A DNA stretch of 64,000 nt from Vibrio xiamenensis (GTDB lineage Bacteria; Pseudomonadota; Gammaproteobacteria; Enterobacterales; Vibrionaceae), in the NCBI RefSeq assembly GCF_900100015.1, contig NZ_FNDD01000007.1, positions 120,649-184,648 on the forward strand, in the 5' to 3' direction. Both the position numbers and the translations under genes were made by a program. Under the pieces are notes generated by a model. The model saw nothing but the letters and a program-made list of their open reading frames with translations. It searched no databases and was not told the DNA's origin. Each line of letters opens with the position of its first letter. Position 1 is the first letter of the stretch. Of this stretch, positions 57,057 to 64,000 are shown piece by piece.

Positions 57057-57085
57057 TTTACAAGACTCGTAAGCCCTTATATTAT
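57057..57085 (+). promoter_or_regulatory. Predicted promoter of tRNA-Ser
   Basis: TTTACA (57057-57062) and TATTAT (57080-57085) with a 17-base spacer, 11 bases before the mature tRNA. Confidence 0.65.
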
Positions 57086-57096
57086 GCGCACCACAC

Positions 57097-57187
57097 GGAG
57101 AGATGGCTGAGTGGTTGAAAGCACCGGTCTTGAAAACCGGCATACGTTAATAGCGTATCTAGGGTTCAAATCCCTATCTCTCCGCCA
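57097..57187 (+). tRNA. tRNA-Ser(TGA)
   Basis: A 91-base class II tRNA starting GGAGAGATGGCTGAGTGG, with anticodon TGA in CTTGAAA, a long variable arm (ATACGTTAATAGCGTAT), T arm GGTTCAAATCC and an encoded CCA. Confidence 0.96.
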
Positions 57188-57711
57188 CATTCGAAAAGCC
57201 TGCTCAGTGAGCAGGCTTTTTTCGTTTAAGGACTCGTGACCTAGCCACTCTCATTGCAAGCCCGCCCGCTGCCACGTTCGTATATTGCCTTTCCCGCTCT
57301 CCTGCCCAATTCGATATAAACAAGCAAATTCGTTATCAAACAAGCACGCGACGATAAATGCAAAACTCAGCTCTCGAAGCGCTCTACAATCGGCTAAAAT
57401 AATAATCCAAGCACAGTTAGATACATCACATCTAAAGCTCAAATCACATCCCATTGCAACGTCATATCTATGCTCGCCTTAGGCGAATATTTTGTAGTAT
57501 TACCATCATATCGATAGTGCATTTTAGTTATTTCACCTATGCATTCAGTGTTTATGAAAGCTGCAACACATATTTGTCAATGTTATGCTTTTTTTGGTCG
57601 CTATATAACCAGTAGATAAACATTTTGAGTGATCGTAATTTCGGCCTTTATTCGCCAAATTCGCCCGTCACCACTTATTTCTTCAGATTAACGCAGCGAG
57701 AGAATTAACCA
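57188..57711. other. Intergenic region after tRNA-Ser
   Basis: This 524-base stretch begins with the tRNA terminator. The rest becomes AT-rich toward the effector gene and has no credible gene. Being next to a tRNA, it is a plausible entry point for the accessory genes that follow, but no direct repeat of the tRNA 3' end was found by eye. Confidence 0.5.
57194..57222 (+). terminator. Terminator of tRNA-Ser
   Basis: AAAAGCCTGCTC-AGT-GAGCAGGCTTTTTT, a perfect 12-bp inverted repeat followed by T run, 7 bases after the tRNA. Confidence 0.88.
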
Positions 57712-60036
57712 ATGAATGCAGTTTTCCCCATCCTCAAGCAAGATGGAAAACCCTATCACACCCTCAATGAGTTCAAACGTTTATTTGAAGAAACCAAGAG
57801 TGGTCGCTATATCATGAGCCAAGGACACGGCTGGCATGGCGGCATGCATATTACAGATAAGCAAGCCCCTTGGTGCCGCCATTTGTCACCGGTTCAAGCC
57901 ATGATGGATGGACGCGTTGTGGTGTATCGTATGAACGAAAATTATCTCGAAAGCCAATATGAGACGCCGACTCAATCGACAGTGCCACTGAAATTCAGCA
58001 ATAACTTTGTGCTTATCGAGCACTCAATTGACAATCCAGATCAAGAAGACAAGCAAGCGACATCGTTCACCTTTTATACTCTTTATATGCATCTCGCTCC
58101 AATCAGCGATATGAAAGAAACGGAAGCGTATAGTGTCAACCGCGGAAAAGGAATTAATGGCCACCAATTCGGTTTTAGTGGCAATAGCGAACCAAGTAAA
58201 TCAGTAAAAGATAAAGTAATTTCGTTAGCCAAAGATACGGTTATCGAACACGTCTATGCCAAAGATCCAGTCAAACATGATGGGTATTACTACTCATTGT
58301 TCCAAATCATGAATGTGCCTGACCAGAGTCAACAATCGACCGTTGGGCAGTTGGTTTGGGTTGCGATTGGCAGACAATCAGCAACAGATAGACTAAACGA
58401 CACCACTTACTTTCGTCCCGCTCAGCAAACCATACCGCAGTGGATGAAACACGACGACTTTTGCAGCGATGGCAGTGTCGTGCTGATGCCGTACGATGGC
58501 GAAGACTATCTAAAAGTAAAAGCGGGCGACGCACTCGGTTATCTAGGGCTACATGAATTCAGTCAAACTATGCAGCCGGCTATCAAACAAGAATATCAAG
58601 TTCATATTGAATGTTTTTCTATTGATGAACCACCTACATTCTTCCTTAAAATGCTCTCACCCGCTGATGATACGCCGGAAAACTATTTCAAAATCATTGA
58701 TGGGACGAACGATCAGGCTCTTTGCAGTGGTGAAATCTCGATTGAGAATAAGTTTTTTAAAACCATTGCAGAATACGTTAGCCAGCAATCGTTACTGCCC
58801 GAAAAATTTAAAAAAGCCGATAGCCTACGCGCTTATTTAGAACCAAATCGAGAGCGTTTTGAAACGCTTATCGTCAAGCATCAAAACGAGTGGCATGTCG
58901 ATAATACCCAAGGCTTGTGTGAAACCAGCCATGCTCAATCGCAAAAAGCTATGGACGAATATAATGAGGCCCATTTTGAGCCAGGCACCTATTATGATTC
59001 TAAGTGGCGGCAAGAGATATTCTTACCTAGCCACGAACGCTTTATTCAACATGAAACAGACCGGCTTGAACAATACGCTTGGATGCGAGATTTTGGCGAA
59101 CCACTTTGCTTCACGCCAGAACTTTGGCATCTGTGGCCACTGGCTTATTTAAAGATTTTCACCATATTGAAATCAGACCAACTTCGCGGCTCACATGCGC
59201 TTAACGAATCGGCAGAGAAAAAAGCTGTTAGTTACAGCAAAGGTGCCAGAGATAAAAAAGGGGCCAAAGATAAAGCGGTCGAACTGATTCAAAAAGCTTT
59301 GTTGGCATTTGAATATGATCTAAGCGTTGACGGCGATTTTGGTGATAAAACCGAACAAGTGATTAAGCGCTTCCAACAGGAATACCAACCCAGTCATCAA
59401 TATCATGATGACTACCAGATGCCCAAAGATGGCATTGTGGATGGCAATACCCTATTGGCCATAGATGAAGCCTTGCTGGAAGAGTGGAAAACGCCATTGA
59501 AAGTTAATGTTATTTATAAACATACATTAGCCGCAGAAAAACGAGTCGTCAGTGACAAATCGATCAAGCTTATTCAAAGTGTATTTGAAAAAGCGGGCGT
59601 AAAAACCGCAGTTATTACCAGTACTTTTAGAACCCCATATGAACAAGCTAGTATTATGTACAGAAACGCAAAGATAGATTTAAAAGGGCAGAAAAAAATG
59701 TATGGACCAGTTGGAGATAAAGTATTAATCGTTTATGAAAAAAATAAATCAAAATCCTCGAATGAGGTAATAAATCTAATGGAAAATAAGATAAATTCTT
59801 TAGCAGATGAAGGAGAATATGTTTCCAATCATATTGTTACATTAGAAAAATATAATAAAAACAACATTATCGACATTGGTGTAAACTCAGTTTTGATAAA
59901 AAATGGAAATGATAAAGACATAATAGAAAAAATCACTAGAGGGTTTGATTTACTAGAGCAAAACAATTCAGAAGTTAACTTTTTGGATGAAACCCAAAAA
60001 TCCAATAAATGTTGGCATTTAGAAGTAAAACAGTAA
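57712..60036 (+). CDS. Multidomain peptidoglycan hydrolase, probable antibacterial effector
   Basis: A 774-residue protein without signal peptide. The N-terminal third looks like an M23/LytM metallopeptidase: WHGGMHI (His42, His46), LSPVQAMMDGRVVVYR, FVLIEHSI, then YTLYMHLAP (His127) and AGDALGYLGLHEF near 270. A PG_binding_1 type repeat lies at about 520-580 (AVELIQKALLAFEYDLSVDGDFGDKTEQVIKRFQQ). The C-terminal part (about 595-774) resembles an M15 D-Ala-D-Ala peptidase: ITSTFRTPYEQASIMY, SNH (His707), IIDIG (Asp721) and CWHLEV (His769). Cell-wall activity without a Sec signal suggests type VI secretion. The gene next door would be the immunity gene. The last about 350 bases are much more AT-rich. 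Confidence 0.8.
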   Translation: MNAVFPILKQDGKPYHTLNEFKRLFEETKSGRYIMSQGHGWHGGMHITDKQAPWCRHLSPVQAMMDGRVVVYRMNENYLESQYETPTQSTVPLKFSNNFVLIEHSIDNPDQEDKQATSFTFYTLYMHLAPISDMKETEAYSVNRGKGINGHQFGFSGNSEPSKSVKDKVISLAKDTVIEHVYAKDPVKHDGYYYSLFQIMNVPDQSQQSTVGQLVWVAIGRQSATDRLNDTTYFRPAQQTIPQWMKHDDFCSDGSVVLMPYDGEDYLKVKAGDALGYLGLHEFSQTMQPAIKQEYQVHIECFSIDEPPTFFLKMLSPADDTPENYFKIIDGTNDQALCSGEISIENKFFKTIAEYVSQQSLLPEKFKKADSLRAYLEPNRERFETLIVKHQNEWHVDNTQGLCETSHAQSQKAMDEYNEAHFEPGTYYDSKWRQEIFLPSHERFIQHETDRLEQYAWMRDFGEPLCFTPELWHLWPLAYLKIFTILKSDQLRGSHALNESAEKKAVSYSKGARDKKGAKDKAVELIQKALLAFEYDLSVDGDFGDKTEQVIKRFQQEYQPSHQYHDDYQMPKDGIVDGNTLLAIDEALLEEWKTPLKVNVIYKHTLAAEKRVVSDKSIKLIQSVFEKAGVKTAVITSTFRTPYEQASIMYRNAKIDLKGQKKMYGPVGDKVLIVYEKNKSKSSNEVINLMENKINSLADEGEYVSNHIVTLEKYNKNNIIDIGVNSVLIKNGNDKDIIEKITRGFDLLEQNNSEVNFLDETQKSNKCWHLEVKQ

Positions 60037-60045
60037 GGTATTGCT

Positions 60046-60588
60046 ATGAAAAAATTATTCTTACTTACCTTTATATTTATATTAAATAATGCACATGCCT
60101 CAAATTATGAATGTAATAAGGAATTGACAATCACAAAATTTAGCTCAAAAAACCAAATTTTCAGCAAATTGACGACTGAAACTGATGGTGGACTTGATAG
60201 CTACAGCTATTTTTTATTCGATAATAAGGATATGATGATTGTTCATCAGAATTCATGCCTTATGACCGATTATTATATATCTTATTATTATAATGATATG
60301 AAAGATTTCAATGTTATGTATAAAAATTACTTAAGTATAATTAAAGAAATCAATAAAAAAGAAGGTATAAAAATAAGCCAAGAATTTGAAGGGAAATTAA
60401 AACATATACTTAATGAAGAAAAAATAGAAGATAGAGAATACTTTAATGGTAACATAAGAAATTATCCTTTCAAATTAGATAGACGTAATATTAACCTGGA
60501 ATATACTTTTAAACTATCGACTGAAAATTTTTATTCAGCATATAAAAATGTATTGGATACCTACATTGGTCTTGGCGGCATGCCATAG
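60046..60588 (+). CDS. Secreted protein, probable immunity protein to the upstream hydrolase
   Basis: A 180-residue protein with a clear signal peptide (MKKLFLLTFIFILNNAHA, cleaved before SNYEC). No known domain is recognised. Two Cys residues in the mature part (about 23 and 70) could form a disulfide. It starts 9 bases after the hydrolase stop, with AAGG about 8 bases upstream, and shares its strongly AT-rich composition with the hydrolase 3' end. A periplasmic location and tight linkage to a predicted cell-wall-degrading effector are the usual marks of an immunity gene. This assignment is inference; no sequence family supports it. Confidence 0.75.
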   Translation: MKKLFLLTFIFILNNAHASNYECNKELTITKFSSKNQIFSKLTTETDGGLDSYSYFLFDNKDMMIVHQNSCLMTDYYISYYYNDMKDFNVMYKNYLSIIKEINKKEGIKISQEFEGKLKHILNEEKIEDREYFNGNIRNYPFKLDRRNINLEYTFKLSTENFYSAYKNVLDTYIGLGGMP

Positions 60589-60605
60589 AGAGAAAATCGA
60601 CAACT

Positions 60606-60627
60606 AAGGCGGGGGTAAACCCGCCTT
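60606..60627 (+). terminator. Hairpin after the probable immunity gene
   Basis: AAGGCGGG-GGTAAA-CCCGCCTT, an 8-bp stem with weak T tract (ATTCAC), 17 bases past the stop. A second hairpin, GTCGAAGT / ACTTCGAC, lies at 60728-60752. Confidence 0.5.
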
Positions 60628-60791
60628 ATTCACACTTAAAGCAAAAAATACCTTCCCTATTCTCGTCCTCAAGCACGCTATCCACTTAAAAAATTGGCCA
60701 AATGTGTCGCAACCTGACGGTAAACAAGTCGAAGTTGTACCCCGACTTCGACACTAAAATTCAACACATCAAATTTTGCGTCAGGAATACG

Positions 60792-61199
60792 ATGAATAAA
60801 CAACAAGCTGAAAAGCATATTACTGAAAATCTGGAGCCTGGAGATCAGCTGATTGGCTTTTTCTTCGCCATCAAACCGGCCAATTTCTGGCTGATATTTT
60901 TACTTGGTCCCTTTTTCATGTTGACCATGCGCCAATACTATGTGGCCGTCACAGAACAAGGTGTGAGCTTTTTTAAACTCGATATACTGGGTAAGTTTCA
61001 ACTTCACGATTTCTTTACCTATAGCGATATCGAAAGCGTCAAAATCGGCCGCGGTATGCTGCAAAGACCGATGGTCTTTACGTTCAAAACCAATCGTAAA
61101 CTCAAATTAAAAGCACAGTTAAAAGGCGTGGAAAAGGTCGCGACATTAAAGCCTGAAGTGCAGACCTACATTGAACAAAATATTCCGCTCAGCTTATGA
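60792..61199 (+). CDS. PH-like domain protein
   Basis: A 135-residue protein from ATG 60792, with AGGA 6 bases upstream. After a short helical N terminus (MNKQQAEKHITENLEPGDQLIGFFFAIKP) comes a hydrophobic stretch (NFWLIFLLGPFFMLTMRQYYVAV), then a beta-rich C-terminal part (GVSFFKLDILGKFQLHDFFTYSDIESVKIG, then MVFTFKTNRKLKLKAQLKG) like bacterial PH/YokE-type domains. The family has no firm function. Its TGA stop overlaps the ATG of the following rhomboid gene (ATGA), so the two are translationally coupled. Confidence 0.75.
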   Translation: MNKQQAEKHITENLEPGDQLIGFFFAIKPANFWLIFLLGPFFMLTMRQYYVAVTEQGVSFFKLDILGKFQLHDFFTYSDIESVKIGRGMLQRPMVFTFKTNRKLKLKAQLKGVEKVATLKPEVQTYIEQNIPLSL

Positions 61200-61903
61200 T
61201 TTTTTATCTCATCGCATTAGCCGTATATATTGGCTTGCTGGTTGGTATTAGGCCGCAACCCGAGAGTTTAAAAGAACCGCCCATTCCCTATGGCCAGCAC
61301 TTAAGAAATATCGCGGCTTCGTTAATCACGGGGGTGGTTATCAGTAGCGTATTTTTGCTCACCAGTGAAGGAACCTTCATTGAAACCACGGATATGTGGC
61401 TCGCTTATTTAGGCTTATCGAATAACGTCAGCGAAGCGCTAACTTGGCCACTGCGTGCGGTCAGTTCTTCTGTGGTTCACGGCAACTATGTACATTTGGT
61501 ATCCAACCTGTCTGGATTGGGCATCGCTTCGGTTTACGAACGCCGAGTCGGTACAAAACGCTATCTCGCGGTCATGGTGATTGGCGCACTGTGCTCCGCA
61601 TTTTCTATCTTTTGCTATCGCGGCCCAGTGGTGACATGTGGTATCTCTGGCGGTGTCTTTGCCTTAGGTGCGGCCTACTTTACAGACCGAGAATCCATGA
61701 CCACCAAAGAGTGGCTAATGATGACGGCAACCTTCTCACTGTTAGCTGTGATGATGACTATGGCAAGCCTTGAAACCACGCAAAGAACCGGCATTCACCG
61801 ACTTGATAGTATCGATCATTTTGGCCATCTGTTTGGCGCAATCAGCGCGATTGTGTACTGCAAGCTGCGCCCGCTCAATCGATCCAAACCTATAACTGAA
61901 TAA
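61196..61903 (+). CDS. Rhomboid-family intramembrane serine protease
   Basis: A 235-residue membrane protein with six or seven predicted helices. Rhomboid hallmarks are present: HGNYVHLVSNLSGLG (the H..H...N substrate-loop motif, about 100-114), the catalytic serine in GISGG (Ser151), and the catalytic histidine in the HLFG motif (His211). It therefore looks active. It cleaves membrane proteins within or next to the bilayer, but the substrate is unknown. Coupling to the PH-like protein gene is unusual and suggests a partner or adaptor. Confidence 0.85.
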   Translation: MIFYLIALAVYIGLLVGIRPQPESLKEPPIPYGQHLRNIAASLITGVVISSVFLLTSEGTFIETTDMWLAYLGLSNNVSEALTWPLRAVSSSVVHGNYVHLVSNLSGLGIASVYERRVGTKRYLAVMVIGALCSAFSIFCYRGPVVTCGISGGVFALGAAYFTDRESMTTKEWLMMTATFSLLAVMMTMASLETTQRTGIHRLDSIDHFGHLFGAISAIVYCKLRPLNRSKPITE

Positions 61904-62158
61904 ACGTCCTTTGCCGATGGCGTAAATCAACTTATCTTCATCGCATAATCGCCTTGCTTGGTGCTGCAACTAATGGGTTGCCAAGCAAAGGCTTTATTCC
62001 CTTCAAGTTTACCACTCCAGCACTGGCATAGCCCTTGCTCTTTATCCATATATTGATGGCTACAAGCGGTAACACGCCGTTAATACAGGCAAATATTTCT
62101 CAGTCGTCGGAAAGAGTTACAACCGATGGTTAAAAATTACAACCCGATGGAGAGCACT

Positions 62159-63622
62159 ATGTCGAATCAAAACAGCAAGCCAACCACAACAGATGCTGGC
62201 ATTCCCGTCGCAAGTGACGAGCACTCTTTGACAATCGGCCAAGATGGACCGATTGTGTTACATGATCACTATTTGATTGAACAAATGGCGAACTTCAACC
62301 GCGAACGCATCCCAGAACGTCAGCCTCACGCTAAAGGCAACGGCGCATTCGGCTATTTCGAGGTGACCAATGATGTAAGCCAATATACCAAAGCCGCTGT
62401 TTTCCAGCCCGGCACTAAAACCGAAGTGTTAATGCGCTTTTCAACCGTCGCCGGTGAGCGCGGTAGCCCTGATACTTGGCGAGACCCACGTGGCTTTGCG
62501 GTAAAATTTTATACCGAGGAAGGCAATTTTGATTTAGTGGGTAACAACACACCCGTGTTTTTTATTCGCGATCCGATGAAGTTTCAACACTTTATTCGTT
62601 CACAAAAACGCCGCGCCGATAACAACTTACGCGATAATGATATGCAGTGGGATTTTTGGACCCTATCACCTGAATCATCCCACCAAGTCACGTGGTTGAT
62701 GGGTGACCGCGGCATCCCCAAAAATTGGCGCCACATGAATGGTTACTCTAGCCACACATACATGTGGGTCAATGATCAAGGTGAGCGCTTTTGGGTGAAA
62801 TACCACTTCATCTGCGATCAAGGCAACCAATTCCTCACTCAAGATCAAGCCGATGAATTAGCGGGGGCCGATGGCGACTACCATAGTCGCGACCTATTTA
62901 ACGCCATTGCCAAAGGCGATCATCCAAGTTGGACGCTGAAAATGCAGATAATGCCTTATCAAGACGCCAAAACTTATCATATCAATCCATTTGATTTGAC
63001 TAAGGTTTGGCCACATAAGGAGTATCCACTCGTTGAGGTTGGCAAGTTAACGCTCGACCGCAATCCAACGGATCATCATACTCAAATTGAGCAAGCAGCC
63101 TTTGAACCTAATAATATGGTGCCTGGAACGGGGCCAAGCCCAGACAAAATGTTACTCGGTCGTATGTTTGCTTATGCGGATGCACATCGCGCCCGTCTTG
63201 GCGTAAATTACAAACAGATCCCGGTAAACGCGCCAAAATGCCCATTCCACAGTTACAGCAAAGATGGAGCGATGCGCATGCACAATGTCGAAGATCCTGT
63301 CTATGCACCAAACAGCAAAGGCGGGCCACAAGCCGACCCAAACCGTTACCCAGAATCTGCGGTATGGGCTGCTGATGGCGAAATGGTACGCTCTGCGTAT
63401 ACCCTGCGCCCTGACGACGATGACTATAGCCAAGCAAATGATCTGATTAACAAAGTGATGGATGATGCAGCGAGAGAAAGACTGGTGAATAACGTAGTCG
63501 GCCATTTACTTAATGGTGTCAGCCAACCGGTGTTAGAACGTGCGTTTGAATATTGGAAAAATATTGATACCAAGATTGGCCAGCGTATTGAAAAAGGCGT
63601 GAAAGCCAAACAAACTGCCTAA
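62159..63622 (+). CDS. katA: Monofunctional heme catalase
   Basis: Decomposes hydrogen peroxide. The 487-residue protein is a small-subunit, clade III type catalase. Motifs are the distal His in [14 protein letters not shown] (about 60-73), the distal Asn in [11 protein letters not shown] (about 130-140), and the heme-ligating Tyr in [14 protein letters not shown] (about 338-352). The start ATG 62159 has GGAG 8 bases upstream. There is no signal peptide, so it is cytoplasmic. The symbol follows the common Vibrio name for this class; katB would be equally acceptable. It is a single gene, followed 31 bases later by an insertion-sequence end. Confidence 0.93.
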   Translation: MSNQNSKPTTTDAGIPVASDEHSLTIGQDGPIVLHDHYLIEQMANFNRERIPERQPHAKGNGAFGYFEVTNDVSQYTKAAVFQPGTKTEVLMRFSTVAGERGSPDTWRDPRGFAVKFYTEEGNFDLVGNNTPVFFIRDPMKFQHFIRSQKRRADNNLRDNDMQWDFWTLSPESSHQVTWLMGDRGIPKNWRHMNGYSSHTYMWVNDQGERFWVKYHFICDQGNQFLTQDQADELAGADGDYHSRDLFNAIAKGDHPSWTLKMQIMPYQDAKTYHINPFDLTKVWPHKEYPLVEVGKLTLDRNPTDHHTQIEQAAFEPNNMVPGTGPSPDKMLLGRMFAYADAHRARLGVNYKQIPVNAPKCPFHSYSKDGAMRMHNVEDPVYAPNSKGGPQADPNRYPESAVWAADGEMVRSAYTLRPDDDDYSQANDLINKVMDDAARERLVNNVVGHLLNGVSQPVLERAFEYWKNIDTKIGQRIEKGVKAKQTA

Positions 63623-63653
63623 ATGCCCACAAATACTAAGCCCGCATTATGCG

Positions 63654-64000
63654 CAATGTAGATCAGATAAGGAGCGGTTGACCGATCTTTCTGATAAGAG
63701 ACAATCGGAGACCTGTTTATAGGTCTTCGATTTTTTATGTCTATCCAAAATTGTTTTGCCGACTTTCTTGAAGAAAGTCCGATTGATGTCGCTCAGCTAA
63801 CCACCTTCTCTGAGCATATTCCTGATGAGTGGATTGCTAAAGCGGCAGCACTTTCCGATAAAGCGACTATACGTCGACGTCGCTTGCCTAGTGATATGGT
63901 TCTTTGGCTTATTGTTGGAATGGCGTTTTTTCGCAATGAGCCTATTGCAGAAGTCGCACGACGAATGAATGTGTGTGCCGAGGGGTTAGCCGATGAGGAG
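63654..64000 (+). mobile_element. IS4-family insertion sequence (left part)
   Basis: The left terminal repeat appears to be CAATGTAGATCAGATAAGG followed by AGCGGTTGACCGATC, which is strikingly similar to the end of IS4 as I remember it (GATCAGTTAAGGATCAG then TTGACCGATC). The transposase gene starts 80 or so bases inside. The element runs past the window end, so the right repeat and target duplication are not visible. Confidence 0.8.
63737..64000 (+). CDS. IS4-family transposase (N-terminal part)
   Basis: An 88-codon open start (ATG 63737) continuing past the window end. The protein begins MSIQNCFADFLEESPID and contains RRRRLPSDMVLWLIVGMAFFRNEPIAEVARRM, matching the N-terminal domain of IS4 transposases (KRRLPLEMMVWCIVGMA in IS4 from memory). 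The DDE catalytic residues lie outside the window. An imperfect hairpin, GAGACAATCGGAGACC...GGTCTTCGATTT, precedes the start and may limit read-through from katA. Confidence 0.85.
   Translation, partial: MSIQNCFADFLEESPIDVAQLTTFSEHIPDEWIAKAAALSDKATIRRRRLPSDMVLWLIVGMAFFRNEPIAEVARRMNVCAEGLADEE

Noticed and set aside
57097..57711. A tRNA-Ser attachment site for an island carrying the effector genes.
   Set aside because: No integrase and no direct repeat of the tRNA 3' end could be found by eye in the downstream 5 kb.

Overview
The window looks like a stretch of the large chromosome of a Vibrio species fairly close to V. cholerae. I base this on protein similarity and on V. cholerae-like gene neighbourhoods recalled from memory: tig-clpP-clpX next to dctBD/dctPQM, mltB-ycgL-minCDE, adhE-ychE, and yejK/yejL/yejM. 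I cannot name the species. Base composition is moderate in the core genes, with clearly AT-rich intergenic tracts and two AT-rich accessory spots.

Layout. 1-3700: tig, clpP and clpX (all minus), with a long structured tig leader. 3950-10600: a C4-dicarboxylate module, dctBD (plus) facing dctPQM (minus), with a sigma-54 type promoter in front of dctP. 10700-17340: a glucose/mannose-type ABC transporter with its own two-component system (all minus). 17450-24600: selO, a 33-residue membrane peptide, a 5'-nucleotidase lipoprotein, a GPH-family symporter and a SPOR lipoprotein, with two long AT-rich gaps. 24780-34060: housekeeping genes (YdcH-like, ybiT, an EF-hand protein, tRNA-Arg, folD, an Na+/H+ antiporter, mltB, ycgL, minCDE).

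34140-36320 is an insertion between minE and adhE that looks like a stray integron cassette array. A SIR2-domain gene (probable NAD-consuming anti-phage effector) is followed by a complete attC-like site, then a 196-residue unknown gene, then a truncated second attC. Next to it, 36542-36742 is a displaced copy of the adhE 3' end with its own terminator. 36840-44810: adhE, ychE, an XRE regulator divergent from a drug-efflux MFS gene, and a diguanylate cyclase. 45220-54550: a chemoreceptor, asd with a possible attenuator, two envelope/signalling proteins, yejK, yejL, yejM and tRNA-Pro. 54750-57190: a Sel1-like lipoprotein, a TIM-barrel isomerase and tRNA-Ser.

57712-60588 is the other highlight. 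A 774-residue protein without a signal peptide carries M23-like, peptidoglycan-binding and M15-like segments. It is followed 9 bases later by an AT-rich gene for a secreted 180-residue protein. This has the layout of a cell-wall-degrading antibacterial effector and its periplasmic immunity protein. A PH-like protein and a rhomboid protease follow with overlapping stop and start codons, then catalase. The window ends inside an IS4-family insertion sequence.

The parts connect in places: DctB/DctD should drive dctPQM through the sigma-54 promoter, the GtrS/GltR-like pair probably controls the sugar ABC transporter, and the two accessory spots are likely conflict functions (phage defence and interbacterial killing) inserted into a conserved backbone.
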